Assembly (NCBI GenBank): GCA_964479625.1
Contig: CAYZMS010000005.1
Span: 112,868 to 176,867, forward strand
Length of the DNA: 64,000 bases
Reading direction: 5' to 3'
From: CAYZMS01 sp964479625
GTDB lineage: Bacteria > Bacteroidota > Bacteroidia > Chitinophagales > Saprospiraceae
This document shows positions 48,459-58,312 of this stretch, in pieces (position 1 is the stretch's first letter; each line of letters opens with the position of its first letter). The translations under genes and the position numbers were made by a program. The notes beneath the pieces are model-generated. The model saw nothing but the letters and a program-made list of their open reading frames with translations. It made no database searches and was not told where the DNA came from.

Positions 48459-50204
48459 TCAAGAGGCAGTCCCTTCTGTCCCGAATATTTTTTTAAAACG
48501 CAATCGTTGTCGATAGGGGAACACCGTAAGCATTTCTCCCGCGCGAAGGCGCTTCTGCATATCTCGCCAAAAGGGGACATCGAAGAGGTCGGCATGGCGC
48601 TTCAGGAACAATTGCCGGATTTCCGAACGCCCGATAAGAAACCTCCCAAACTCTTCCGGAAAAATATCGAATGGGCCTACAGAATACCAGGGCTCGCCCA
48701 ATAGTTCCTCTTCATAGGAGCGCGCTTCTGGGATGCGTCGGAAATTATAATCCGTGAGAAAGCCGATCTCATCATAGTCGTAAAATACTACTCGTTTTAA
48801 GCGGGTAACTCCGAAGTTCTTCAGCAGCATGTCTCCTGGAAAGATGTTCACCGCTGCCATTTGTTTAATGGCTTTACCGTACTCATTTATAACTTCCTTG
48901 GCCTCTTCCGGGCTGGCATCTTTAAGGAAGAGATCAAGGGGCGTCATTTTCTTTTCTATGTAGAGGTGCTTTATAATCACTTCATTCCCCTTAATGGTGA
49001 CCTTAGAGGGGGCCTGTTCCATTAATTCTTCCAGTAGAGATTTGGAGAAGCGATCCAGGGGAAGGGAGAAGTTTTCGAACATATGGCTGTCGGCCATTCG
49101 ACCCACCCGATCATGCAGGGAGACCAATTCGTATTTTTCCCGGACTTGCTGTTCGGTCATATTCTTGGGAGGGGCAAAGCGATCTTTGATAAGCTTGAAG
49201 ACCATGTTATAGGAAGGCATAGTAAAAACCAACATAACCATTCCTTTAACGCCCGGGGCAAAGTCGAATTTATCAGAGGATTGTGGAAGATGCCGGAGAA
49301 AGTCACGATATAATACGGTCTTTCCATGCTTCTCAAAACCAATGGAATTATACAACTCTCCCATATTCTTTGTTGGGAGAATAGAACGAAGAAAGTCAAC
49401 CATTTCACTGGCAATGCCCGTTTCGACCAGAAAGTAAGAACGATTGTAACTGAAAATAGAACTAACGTCATTCATTTCCAGTAAAACCGTATCCACATAG
49501 ATACCCTGTTCTTCATTAAGCAGAGGGAGAACGAAGGGAAACAGTTTATCGTCAATGTACAAACGGCCTACCAGGTAGGCTGCCTTGTTTCGGTAAAAAA
49601 CAGACTTAAGGACCTCGATCCTTGCGGTTCGAAAGGGGTGGTCCATTACCAGGAGCTTCCGTCGCAAGCTTTCGGCTATATAGCCAATGTCGCGTTGCAG
49701 GTCTTCAAAGGGGGCATCGAAAGTGAAGAAGGTAAACAATTGCCGGATGGTGACCTCCAGAGGCATAGCCAGATACATGGTATGGTAGATAGGTAAAGCC
49801 GAGCGGAACTCCCGGTAACTTCCGGTGGCGTGTACGAACATTTGCTCGGCATCAGCACTGAGACCTTTATGACTGTGCCTAAAGATGGAATTAAAATAAG
49901 TTTCTGCTATATTTCGAGTATTGAAGTTAAAGATCTCCTCCAGATACATGGCCTTAATTTCCTGCCAGGTGGCTCGGTCCTGAGCTCGGTCACCCAGAAA
50001 TTGGAGGATCTTCTCGGTGGTCGTACCCACCGAATCACGATAAAGGGTAATCCTGCTGCGCGCATCGGCCTGGGTGCCCTGCCAGTCTCGATGTTCGAAA
50101 CGGATCTTTGCCCGTTTGGTGATTCGCTTGAATAAATGATGATATTGGATATATTCATCCAGGATAAGGTAAGCTGCGTCGTATGGGAGGAGTTTTTCGA
50201 ACAT
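48459..50204 (-). CDS. aceK: isocitrate dehydrogenase kinase/phosphatase
   Basis: A bifunctional enzyme that phosphorylates and dephosphorylates isocitrate dehydrogenase, diverting isocitrate to the glyoxylate shunt. It is 581 residues, as usual. The family core is clear: GVKGMVMLVFTMPSYNMVFKLIKDRF with Lys337, HDRVGRMADSHMFENF, NIFPGDMLLKNFG with Asp458, and VVFYDYDEI with Asp476. These correspond to E. coli Lys336, Asp457 and Asp475. aceA and aceB are not in the window, but a matching IDH is at 13041-14573. Its start is 26 bp from the divergent glycosyltransferase. Confidence 0.95.
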   Translation of the reverse strand: MFEKLLPYDAAYLILDEYIQYHHLFKRITKRAKIRFEHRDWQGTQADARSRITLYRDSVGTTTEKILQFLGDRAQDRATWQEIKAMYLEEIFNFNTRNIAETYFNSIFRHSHKGLSADAEQMFVHATGSYREFRSALPIYHTMYLAMPLEVTIRQLFTFFTFDAPFEDLQRDIGYIAESLRRKLLVMDHPFRTARIEVLKSVFYRNKAAYLVGRLYIDDKLFPFVLPLLNEEQGIYVDTVLLEMNDVSSIFSYNRSYFLVETGIASEMVDFLRSILPTKNMGELYNSIGFEKHGKTVLYRDFLRHLPQSSDKFDFAPGVKGMVMLVFTMPSYNMVFKLIKDRFAPPKNMTEQQVREKYELVSLHDRVGRMADSHMFENFSLPLDRFSKSLLEELMEQAPSKVTIKGNEVIIKHLYIEKKMTPLDLFLKDASPEEAKEVINEYGKAIKQMAAVNIFPGDMLLKNFGVTRLKRVVFYDYDEIGFLTDYNFRRIPEARSYEEELLGEPWYSVGPFDIFPEEFGRFLIGRSEIRQLFLKRHADLFDVPFWRDMQKRLRAGEMLTVFPYRQRLRFKKIFGTEGTAS

Positions 50205-50230
50205 AAGCCGATGGGCGCTTTTCTACAATA

Positions 50231-51145
50231 ATGCAAAAAGAACCTTTTTTTTCCATCATTTTACCAACTTATAATCGTCTTCAACTCTTGAAAGAGGCTG
50301 TTGCAAGTATTCTTTCCCAAAGCTGGACAGACTGGGAGTTAATCATCGTTGATGACGGATCAACCGATGGCACGGGTAGTTGGGCCAAAACCATCAGGGA
50401 TGAAAGGGTTCGGTATGTGCATCAATTCAATCAGGAGAGAGCGGCCGCCCGGCGGAATGGCTTTCTTCTGGCCCGTGGGCGCTTCCTTTGTTTTCTGGAT
50501 GATGACGATGGTTACTATCCAAGGCATCTAAAGGTTCAGCGGGATTTTATCGTACAACATTTGCTCAACGAACAAGTGATTTACGGTGGGGGCTATGCCC
50601 TCATTTCTGATCGCAAAAGAAGTATCCAGGCCTTTATTGCAGGTCGGTACCGGTCTGCAATTCAATACGTTTGGCTGAGAGGGGCCAACCTGATCTCCTA
50701 TGCCATCCCTCGTTCAGCTTTAGTGAAAGAAGACTTTGTAACCACTTTTAATCAGGGGGAGGATCAGGATCTGATGCTGCGATTGGCCTGCCGTTTGCCC
50801 TTTTCCTATCATCAGGATGCCTCTGCCTGGGTCCGGGTACATAAGGGCCGCTCCCTTCATCGAAAGTTTTTACAAAATGGGCATAGGAATTTCGAAAAGC
50901 ACCGGGCAGCCTTTGAACGAATGTTCGAAGATATGGGACCTTGTTTAGGAAAACATCTGCGACGCAGGGAAATCAACCGCTTTATCAGTGAAGTCTACTT
51001 TGCTTATGCCAGTGGACTATTGAAAACAGGCGACCGGCAAGCTGCCCGCCCGATCATAAAAGCGCTGAGGCAACAGTATTTTTGTTTTCCGGTTTCCCTT
51101 CGTTACTTAGCTACTCTTCAACTCTGGAAAATTTTATATAGGTAA
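50231..51145 (+). CDS. family 2 glycosyltransferase
   Basis: A 304-residue GT-A fold enzyme: FSIILPTYNRLQLLKEAVASILSQ, VDDGSTDGT and the metal-binding FLDDDDGYY, followed by a QGEDQDLMLRLA region for acceptor handling. It probably adds a sugar to a surface polysaccharide or lipopolysaccharide core, given the adjacent GT9 gene. The donor and acceptor cannot be read. Confidence 0.88.
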   Translation: MQKEPFFSIILPTYNRLQLLKEAVASILSQSWTDWELIIVDDGSTDGTGSWAKTIRDERVRYVHQFNQERAAARRNGFLLARGRFLCFLDDDDGYYPRHLKVQRDFIVQHLLNEQVIYGGGYALISDRKRSIQAFIAGRYRSAIQYVWLRGANLISYAIPRSALVKEDFVTTFNQGEDQDLMLRLACRLPFSYHQDASAWVRVHKGRSLHRKFLQNGHRNFEKHRAAFERMFEDMGPCLGKHLRRREINRFISEVYFAYASGLLKTGDRQAARPIIKALRQQYFCFPVSLRYLATLQLWKILYR

Positions 51146-51161
51146 ACCCAAACCACAATTT

Positions 51162-52250
51162 TTGAAAAAGGCTTCCCATTGCATTGGTATCGTTTTAAAT
51201 AAAGGCCTGGGTGATGGACTGGCAATGATCCCCCTTGCGAACTATCTTCGAAGTAAAGGGCATCAGATGGAGGTGATCATTCAGTCACCCTGGGGAATAA
51301 AGGAGGTTTTGGACCCTTTGAGTGCTCCCTTTCGAACCTGGACCCTGGTCCCCGGCCAAAGAAGGGCGGTCTGGCAGTTTGCAACTAGGCATTTTCGCAG
51401 GTATGATTATTTGCTTTTAGATAGAAACGCAGCCAGTGCCAACTGGCTAGCTGCAGCACCTCTGCTTGCAAAACAGGTGCATACGAACCGGATGGATGTC
51501 TGGGTAAGTTACCTGCCGGCAGTACGAAAAATTGCTCCATTATCAGGACTGAACAATTTCATTGAGCACCATTTTCGATTGTGGCCGTTTGATCCGCTGC
51601 CCAATCTTGCAGATGCCATTTCCAAGGCCCTTCGCTATCCCGACCTTTCGAAAACGCTGAATCCGATTTTCCCAATGGGGTTGCCGGAACGAGCCATCCT
51701 GATTCAGCCTTCTGCTGCTAATTTCAAGGTGCAATGGAAAAACTGGCCGACCACCAAATGGGTAGCCTTATTTCAACGACTTAGATCCCATTATCCCCAG
51801 ACGGAATTGATCCTGTTGGGAGATCAAAACGAAGTGCCACTTAGTAAAGCCATCGAAACCCTTTCGCAAGTACCCCTGACCAATTTTATTGGACAGACCA
51901 GCTTGCTTCAGGTAATCGCCTTATTGCAGCGATATGAATGGTACCTGGGACTGGATAGCGGCCTAATGCATCTGGCTGCAATGATGGGTAAATCTACCTT
52001 TTCCATTTGGGGACCTACCTGTCCAGTCTCAGCGGGCTACCAGGATCTGCTGCCGAACCAACATTTTTGCATGCAACAGCCAATGCCCTGCCAACCTTGC
52101 TGGAACTGGCCAAAACCTAACCGGAGCCGGGTCGACCACCCTAACTATTGCCCTGATTGGGCCTGCATTAAGGAATTACCAGTGGATAGTGTTTGGAAGG
52201 AACTTCAGGCTTTTATCGAAGGATTACCAACTTCCCAATCCCCTTCTTGA
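51162..52250 (+). CDS. family 9 glycosyltransferase (heptosyltransferase-like)
   Basis: A 362-residue GT-B enzyme: NKGLGDGLAMIPLANYLR at the N terminus, ILIQPSAANFKVQWKNWPTTKW, ELILLGDQNE, and the donor site YEWYLGLDSGLMHLAAMMGKSTFSIWGPT. This is the ADP-heptose:LPS heptosyltransferase family. A Cys-rich segment (CMQQPMPCQPCWNW) sits near the C terminus. The start is a TTG at 51162, 16 nt after the GT2 gene; no better in-frame ATG exists. Its 3' end overlaps the convergent sortase gene by 38 bp. Confidence 0.85.
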   Translation: MKKASHCIGIVLNKGLGDGLAMIPLANYLRSKGHQMEVIIQSPWGIKEVLDPLSAPFRTWTLVPGQRRAVWQFATRHFRRYDYLLLDRNAASANWLAAAPLLAKQVHTNRMDVWVSYLPAVRKIAPLSGLNNFIEHHFRLWPFDPLPNLADAISKALRYPDLSKTLNPIFPMGLPERAILIQPSAANFKVQWKNWPTTKWVALFQRLRSHYPQTELILLGDQNEVPLSKAIETLSQVPLTNFIGQTSLLQVIALLQRYEWYLGLDSGLMHLAAMMGKSTFSIWGPTCPVSAGYQDLLPNQHFCMQQPMPCQPCWNWPKPNRSRVDHPNYCPDWACIKELPVDSVWKELQAFIEGLPTSQSPS

Positions 52251-55200
52251 AAAAGCGGTCTACCGTATCATTTTCATACTGGGCCATATCGAGGGTGGCT
52301 TCTTTGTCGAAAAGGAACTGGTAAAGGTAAACGCCGTTGGCGAGTTGATCCCCATAGGCATCTGTTCCATCCCAACTGTACTCGGTAAGGTGCGTTCCAA
52401 TTTGCAGAGGGCCGAGGTCTTGTTCAGTTAATTCTCTGACTACCCTTCCGCTAACAGTCATGATCCGTATACGGTAGAAGTTTGGTGGTGTACTGCCCGA
52501 TAGTGTATAATGAAAGCGGGTACTGGTGCTAAAGGGGTTGGGATAGTTCAAAACGTTTGAAATAGCCGCCCGTTGTTCCACCCTGAATCGTTGTTGTAAA
52601 GCAAACTGACCGGCCTGGTTGCCTTCGACGTCCCGTGCTTTGACATGCAGGGTGTGAACCCCATCCACAGGGATATCCACCTGCCATTGGATTTGGAGGG
52701 TATTTTCTGTTCCTGCTTCGGGAAGGTTTACGAGAACAGAAGGGTCGGAAAATTGGAGCGGAATGGTTTGTCTGTCCTCTAATTCAATATAAACATTTAT
52801 CAGACTGGTATCCGAGAGCGGAAAGTAAGGGTTGTCATCTCTCAACTCGATTCGGATTTCCGGCCTGGCAGAAACCAGCTCGCTGTCCGCTATGCGCCGT
52901 CCGTCAAAAATGGCATCCAAAATTGGTGCGCTTTGGTCACTGGCAATATAGAATGGCTGCACCAATTGATTCTCGAAACGTTCATTTTGTGCTAATTCGG
53001 CTTTTGGGTCTAGCTGTAAAATTAAGCGCTGACCGCCCTCAAGATCGATAGTGGGCAGACCGAACGCTAAAACTGTTGCGGTATCCGGGGCAAGGGCCGG
53101 AACGTTTAGTAGACCCGAAAGGGCCGGATTGCTGTTTTCTACCCGCCATTCCACCAGAGTAGAATCAGTGGGATACCTGGAATAATTTTCCAGGCTTAGC
53201 TGTACTTTTAGGCTATCCCCCCGAAGAAGCGTATCGCCTTTAAATTGATAAACGCTTGCAGGGTCAAAGGCGATATCCGGCAAGCCAGTGTAGTTAACTG
53301 ACCAGTGATTGAGGTTCGGGGGTGTCCGTTTATTGAGATCCCGGGCAAACCACTCTAATTGTAAGAAAGGAAACCGGGTGGGGTCGATGTGTTGGAGGCT
53401 TTGGCCATTAAAAGCATCGGGAATGAGTAAATGCCGTTCTTGCATGGAGTCGACCCCATAGACCCTTACCTGGAGAGAATCCGTTTCGGGTTCGAAAGTA
53501 TTCAGTTCCCAGTGTAGGCTGCCCCATTCGGCTGCCGGGCCAACCAGGGGGCTTCGGAAAAGACCTTCCGTTCGAAAGCGAGGGATTAATATATCCGTTC
53601 TCAGGGTATCGGTGGGTTCTAAAGCCAGGGCTTCTTCGATCGGCCCTTCATTCTTTTGAAAGACAAAGGTGTATGGTCGGGAAATTCCGGTCTCCACCAG
53701 GGCCCGGGCTTGGACAGCCCCCTGGTTTTCCAGGAAGTTCAGGAGGTCCGCTTCAGGGGCTGCCCAGGTTTGGGGCATAAAATCCCGATCCGGCCCCGCT
53801 TGTCCGGTATAAAAAGCTACATAGTGGCCTTTGGGTATGCTATCCAGTAAGGCCAAGAGTTCTTGCCGTTTTTCAGGGGTATCTGTTCGAAAACAAAAGC
53901 TGGGAATATTCCAACTGTAATTTCGGGTATTTTCGCTACCATAGGCCCCCCCGGGAGGGTTGATCCAAAAACCCTCATAGGGGTCAACTATAAAAAGTTG
54001 TACCCCGACCTGTTGATTGCTGGCTTGCCAGATCCACATGGGAAGCCAGTTGTTGCCGTTTACAAAAACGGTAGCTCCCAGGCTTTGCCCCTGCCTGCTG
54101 GCCTGGTTCTTTATGGCAATATCCCAGTAATCGGTCATGAAGTTCCAGGGACCCGATTTCGGTAAGAAGGAAGAGGTATCTGCTTGATTCCATTGGTGGT
54201 CGGAGGCTTGCAACCAAGCATTGGTTTGGTCAGGTTGATAGGTAAATGACCTCTCCCGCCAAACATAACCCAGGGCTGTCTGGGTACTGTCGGGGCTTAT
54301 GCGCCAGTAGTAGGTTTGCCCATCCTGCCAATCCATTGGAGGGCTCCATTTCAGCAGGCCACCCTTTTGAGTGAGCTCAAGTTGTTGTCGAAGGGGACTG
54401 TTGAAGGCACCACTCGTATCGATCTGGAAAATATATCGACGTTCCGGAGCTAAAAGATCAGTAGTTGCAGCCACCAGTACGGGTGGAGTATAGAGGGCAG
54501 CCATGTCGAGTGGGTAAACGGGAATGGCAGTATTGTCCACTACGTAAAATTCAAACCCTGGTTTCCTGTTCGATCCTATTACCTGGTTATTGTTACGGGC
54601 AGCAGGTAGTGGTGCTTCCTCAACTTGTTCGTCGGCATTGAGTTGGATCCCGATCCGGTTCCAGCCAACCATGTTTTCCTGTACGGGCAGGGCAAGCTTT
54701 AGCGTACTCCGATATTGTCTGGCGGTTGTTTTAAAAGTGTCTGCACTGGCCAGCGCTTCGGAAGGTAGGTAGTGGGAAACGATAATTTGAAGAGAATCTT
54801 TCAGTTTTTGTCCTAGATTGACCAGGTCAAATTCCAGATAAAAACTATCCAATTGTTCATCAATGACCTCGGGGGATACCTTAACACTATTAAAGTCAGG
54901 AGTAATGTCGGGTCCTTCAACGGGGTGTAGGCGTAGGGCGGGATCGCCGTGCAGGCTAAACTGTTCGACCAATACTTCAGTCCCGATATTTGTAGCTCTT
55001 TCAAAACCTTCCGATACTGTTTTGAAAAGGGTTCCGATCCCCTGTCCATATCCTTCAGGGCTTCCCATTTCCCGGTAGATTGCATTGGCAAACTCAGCCA
55101 GGGAAGAAACAAACCCTAACCCTCTGGAGCCGGCCATGGCTACTGCTGCCTTTTCGTCATAAAAACAAAAGCGCTCGGCGGTACTCGGCGTGGTGGAATA

Positions 55201-57192
55201 AGTATTTCCGGTATAACAACCCAGCGAAAGCAGTACGGGATATTTACCTCGGTTTTGATAATTCTCCGGGTTGTCAATGTTGAAGTCAAAATTATTTGGA
55301 CCTGCATGACCAAAAAAGGTGATCATGGCAGCTCCTTCATTGATGCTTTCGAAAATATTGTCGGAAAGGGCGAGTTCTACAGGGTCGGTACTGGTTCGAA
55401 AGAAAGAAACAACATTTGGGTCCTGCAGGCCATCTTCTGCTGTGCTTTCCATGTAGCGCAACAGGGAGCGGATCAATTCCTGTTCGGACCTTGCACTACC
55501 CCCACCCAGGTGGATGATCTTCTTCATCCAGGCCCGGTCTGCTATGGTTTGCGGGTTATCCCGGTTGGCCTCGAATTGCATGACCTTGTTGAGGTAAGTT
55601 CGGATCTGGGCTCCGTTGGTGGCCGCAATCCGGCCATTTGAAACAAGGGGCACCCGGCCTCGCAAGGGGGCCAGAATAAGGTTGTCGCTGGCCGGATAGG
55701 CAAGGGCTGGTACAAAAAAACTATTTTCCACGGCCTCTGCGAGGCTTTGGTCATTCCGCACATTGGGGTACTCCCGGCCCTTCCCCAGGAATAAAATATG
55801 ATCAGGGGCATTTCCTTTGGCTGCTAGATGGTTGACGAAGTGTTGTATGGCCAGCCCATGTCCGTAAATCCCCCAAGAATAGAGATCGTACAACTCTTCA
55901 GCCTGAATGATCGCGGTGCGGTAACCGCCTCCTGCTGCCGAGCTTCGATAAGCTGCATAATCCTGAACAGGATCTCCACCCTGGCCATCATCCATAAGGG
56001 CAGCATGTGAAATAATAAGATAGTCAACCTCCAGCTTCGAAAAATCAGGGAAATTAACAGGTCGAATTAGAGGCAATCTAAGGCGTTCGCTTTCGGGGGT
56101 CCATTGCAATTGATAAGGGGCTGCCTGGGCAGGTAAGGAAATAAACCGCGCGCCAGCTTCTACCTTCAGGCGAAAGGATCCGTTTAAATTCCAAAGGTAA
56201 CCGGCAACAGCGGGTTCGACCAACTCCAGGACCAATCCATTGGGGCCTGAGGAAAGTTCGAAAATTCGATTTTCCTCCTGTAAGGTCGCCTTGTGAGGGT
56301 ATTGAAGCTCGGCGAGAGCTACAGCATGCCTGTCGGATCCGTTTACCCGACCCTCGATACGCAATTGGTTATTATTATCGAGTTGAGCAAGCGGGATGCT
56401 CAATTTCCAATCTCGCAGAGCCACATTTTCAAAGGTGTCGATCTGTAATAGTTCGCCATTCCAAAGCATAGCCAGTTGATGGCCTCCGCTCCCTGCATTG
56501 GTAATTAGTCGAACATGCAAATGCGCAATTTTATTTGCAGATTCCGTCCGCCCGGTAGCCGGTAGCTGGATATTTCGGTTTCGACTCAGCTCGCTTGCAA
56601 AGCCATCTCCATTAAAAACAGAACGGTATACGGCCTGCCCTGAGACCGTTTCATAAAATTTGTAAAACTTTTGGGAAAAGACCTGTTGAGTAGTATGCCA
56701 GAACCAGTTGATCGTATCTGCCGAAAGGTCATTCTGGTTCGATGCTTCCATCCATTCAGGGCCCGGGGAATCGGACCAGGTAATAAAATAGGTAGCGGTA
56801 TCGGTAAAAAGGCTGTATTCGGGATTGAGTTGTTCGGTTTCCGGGTTTTCAAATAGACGGGCATCCGCCGCTCCCCGGTTTTTTCTACCGAGGAATTCAA
56901 AAACGGTACCTGGTTCGAAGGTGTGGTTTGGATGGTTAACATACAAAGGGACCGATTGCCCCAGGTGCCATAACTGCAAGTGTTTTCCATGGAAATTTTC
57001 GACGGGAATTCCGGCATTGCGTAGATCTTCATAACTGAAACGTCGACTGCCATCTTGCAGAAGCCCAAATTTGTAATAGGCCTGTTCGGGCTTGATCCAT
57101 TCATAACCCAAATCAGTCATCTGGGCCGAAAGAAGCCCTGGGGTGGTAGAAAAAAGAAGGATGATCAGGTAAAGGGGTAGTATTTTATACAT
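52213..57192 (-). CDS. porU2: type IX secretion sortase, PorU2-like gingipain-family (C25) protein
   Basis: PorU-type sortases cleave the C-terminal domain of T9SS cargo and link cargo to lipopolysaccharide at the cell surface. From ATG 57192 the product is 1,659 residues (PorU of Porphyromonas is about 1,160). A signal peptide (ending near LLSAQ) is followed by an N-terminal beta region, a C25 protease domain (about 395-750) with catalytic His629 (FFGHAG) and Cys659 (SLGCYTGN), a long beta-rich C-terminal half, and a final sorting-domain-like block (NYPNPFST, SWDGTDAYGDQLANGVYLYQF, ending KLVILR). The length and C-terminal half fit PorU2-type proteins of Saprospiria. The choice between PorU and PorU2 is inference. 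Confidence 0.85.
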   Translation of the reverse strand: MYKILPLYLIILLFSTTPGLLSAQMTDLGYEWIKPEQAYYKFGLLQDGSRRFSYEDLRNAGIPVENFHGKHLQLWHLGQSVPLYVNHPNHTFEPGTVFEFLGRKNRGAADARLFENPETEQLNPEYSLFTDTATYFITWSDSPGPEWMEASNQNDLSADTINWFWHTTQQVFSQKFYKFYETVSGQAVYRSVFNGDGFASELSRNRNIQLPATGRTESANKIAHLHVRLITNAGSGGHQLAMLWNGELLQIDTFENVALRDWKLSIPLAQLDNNNQLRIEGRVNGSDRHAVALAELQYPHKATLQEENRIFELSSGPNGLVLELVEPAVAGYLWNLNGSFRLKVEAGARFISLPAQAAPYQLQWTPESERLRLPLIRPVNFPDFSKLEVDYLIISHAALMDDGQGGDPVQDYAAYRSSAAGGGYRTAIIQAEELYDLYSWGIYGHGLAIQHFVNHLAAKGNAPDHILFLGKGREYPNVRNDQSLAEAVENSFFVPALAYPASDNLILAPLRGRVPLVSNGRIAATNGAQIRTYLNKVMQFEANRDNPQTIADRAWMKKIIHLGGGSARSEQELIRSLLRYMESTAEDGLQDPNVVSFFRTSTDPVELALSDNIFESINEGAAMITFFGHAGPNNFDFNIDNPENYQNRGKYPVLLSLGCYTGNTYSTTPSTAERFCFYDEKAAVAMAGSRGLGFVSSLAEFANAIYREMGSPEGYGQGIGTLFKTVSEGFERATNIGTEVLVEQFSLHGDPALRLHPVEGPDITPDFNSVKVSPEVIDEQLDSFYLEFDLVNLGQKLKDSLQIIVSHYLPSEALASADTFKTTARQYRSTLKLALPVQENMVGWNRIGIQLNADEQVEEAPLPAARNNNQVIGSNRKPGFEFYVVDNTAIPVYPLDMAALYTPPVLVAATTDLLAPERRYIFQIDTSGAFNSPLRQQLELTQKGGLLKWSPPMDWQDGQTYYWRISPDSTQTALGYVWRERSFTYQPDQTNAWLQASDHQWNQADTSSFLPKSGPWNFMTDYWDIAIKNQASRQGQSLGATVFVNGNNWLPMWIWQASNQQVGVQLFIVDPYEGFWINPPGGAYGSENTRNYSWNIPSFCFRTDTPEKRQELLALLDSIPKGHYVAFYTGQAGPDRDFMPQTWAAPEADLLNFLENQGAVQARALVETGISRPYTFVFQKNEGPIEEALALEPTDTLRTDILIPRFRTEGLFRSPLVGPAAEWGSLHWELNTFEPETDSLQVRVYGVDSMQERHLLIPDAFNGQSLQHIDPTRFPFLQLEWFARDLNKRTPPNLNHWSVNYTGLPDIAFDPASVYQFKGDTLLRGDSLKVQLSLENYSRYPTDSTLVEWRVENSNPALSGLLNVPALAPDTATVLAFGLPTIDLEGGQRLILQLDPKAELAQNERFENQLVQPFYIASDQSAPILDAIFDGRRIADSELVSARPEIRIELRDDNPYFPLSDTSLINVYIELEDRQTIPLQFSDPSVLVNLPEAGTENTLQIQWQVDIPVDGVHTLHVKARDVEGNQAGQFALQQRFRVEQRAAISNVLNYPNPFSTSTRFHYTLSGSTPPNFYRIRIMTVSGRVVRELTEQDLGPLQIGTHLTEYSWDGTDAYGDQLANGVYLYQFLFDKEATLDMAQYENDTVDRFFKKGIGKLVILR

Positions 57193-57421
57193 TCCAATGT
57201 ACAATTTTCCAGTTTCGAGGGTTACCTAAACGAAAAGCGACCTTAATGGAATGAGTTTTGGGTCTGAGCAATGACCAGGTGGTAATTTCCCCGGCGCTTT
57301 GTTATTTTTTACGAAAATACGGAATTCAAAGATGTAATGCTGGTCAGGCAATAAGCAAAAGGGTTTTTCCACTTTACACGAACAAAATCTTTTATCTTTC
57401 AGCTAATCCAAAACACCCGAC

Positions 57422-58117
57422 ATGATTTTTCCCTTCGGAGACGACAACATCAAAGGCGGCCACCGACCCGTGGTTTGTTACACCTTCATTGTACTCAATA
57501 TGCTGACCTTCGGTCTGGAATTGATGCAAGGTGATCAACTGGATGCCTTCATTACTACCTACGGAGCGATTCCCGCCCATATTATGGCCGGTGAGGATTA
57601 TTATACCCTTTTTACTTCTATGTTTTTGCACGGAGGCTTCGCCCATATTTTTGGGAACATGCTCTTTTTATGGATTTTTGCGGATAATATCGAGGCGGTG
57701 ATCGGCAGTCCACGCTTTTTCCTTTTCTACATTCTTGGCGGATTGGTCGCACACGCTGCACACATCTATTTTAATCCAGGGAGCCCTGTACCCACAGTGG
57801 GGGCGAGTGGGGCCATAGCAGCGGTCATGGGTGCTTATCTGGTTATGTTCCCGACCTCTTCTATCAAGGTGCTTTTCATTGTTTTTCCATTCCGGGTTTC
57901 GGCATATATTTTTCTTGGTTTGTGGATTTATTTACAGTTCCAGAGTGGGATAGGTAGCCTGAAGGTCAATACGGCAAACGCTGCAGGAGTGGCTTATTGG
58001 GCACATATCGGAGGATTTGTTTTTGGGGTGTTGTATGGCTTCCTGTTTCGAATGAGGCGTCGAATGCCTCCCTTTGGGAATGGCACGGCCTTGCCCAGAG
58101 AAAGTGAATATGTATAA
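57422..58117 (+). CDS. rhomboid family intramembrane serine protease
   Basis: A 231-residue protein with six hydrophobic segments. The Ser-His dyad is Ser129 in GASGA and His195 in AHIGGF. HGGFAHIFGNMLFLWIFADNIE matches the family loop and second helix. It cleaves transmembrane helices of unknown substrates. A weak -7 box (TATCTTTC, 57393-57400) lies 22 bp upstream. Confidence 0.92.
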   Translation: MIFPFGDDNIKGGHRPVVCYTFIVLNMLTFGLELMQGDQLDAFITTYGAIPAHIMAGEDYYTLFTSMFLHGGFAHIFGNMLFLWIFADNIEAVIGSPRFFLFYILGGLVAHAAHIYFNPGSPVPTVGASGAIAAVMGAYLVMFPTSSIKVLFIVFPFRVSAYIFLGLWIYLQFQSGIGSLKVNTANAAGVAYWAHIGGFVFGVLYGFLFRMRRRMPPFGNGTALPRESEYV

Positions 58118-58312
58118 GCAGGAAATCCGGGAGTTAATTGATTTATTAAGGTTTACAACGTTATCGCTACCAGCTTTGCGCTCCTTGGTATGGGCTACCT
58201 GGTCAAGGTTCCCCCGGATCTTATTGCCGACTACAGCGACTTGCTGACATCCCAGAAAAGGCAGCTGGATGTGGGGCTTTCCGCCTTTATGCAGGGGTTC
58301 GCCCCACGCTAA
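58110..58312 (+). pseudogene. possible small frameshifted gene after the rhomboid protease
   Basis: An ATG at 58110 overlaps the rhomboid stop and reads MYKQEIRELIDLL. After about 58147 the protein-like frame is shifted: KVYNVIATSFALLGMGYL continues to FMQGFAPR and a stop at 58310-58312. The second part has no start codon of its own other than an internal ATG. It may be a small coupled gene with a one-base error or a remnant. No family recognised. Confidence 0.3.
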
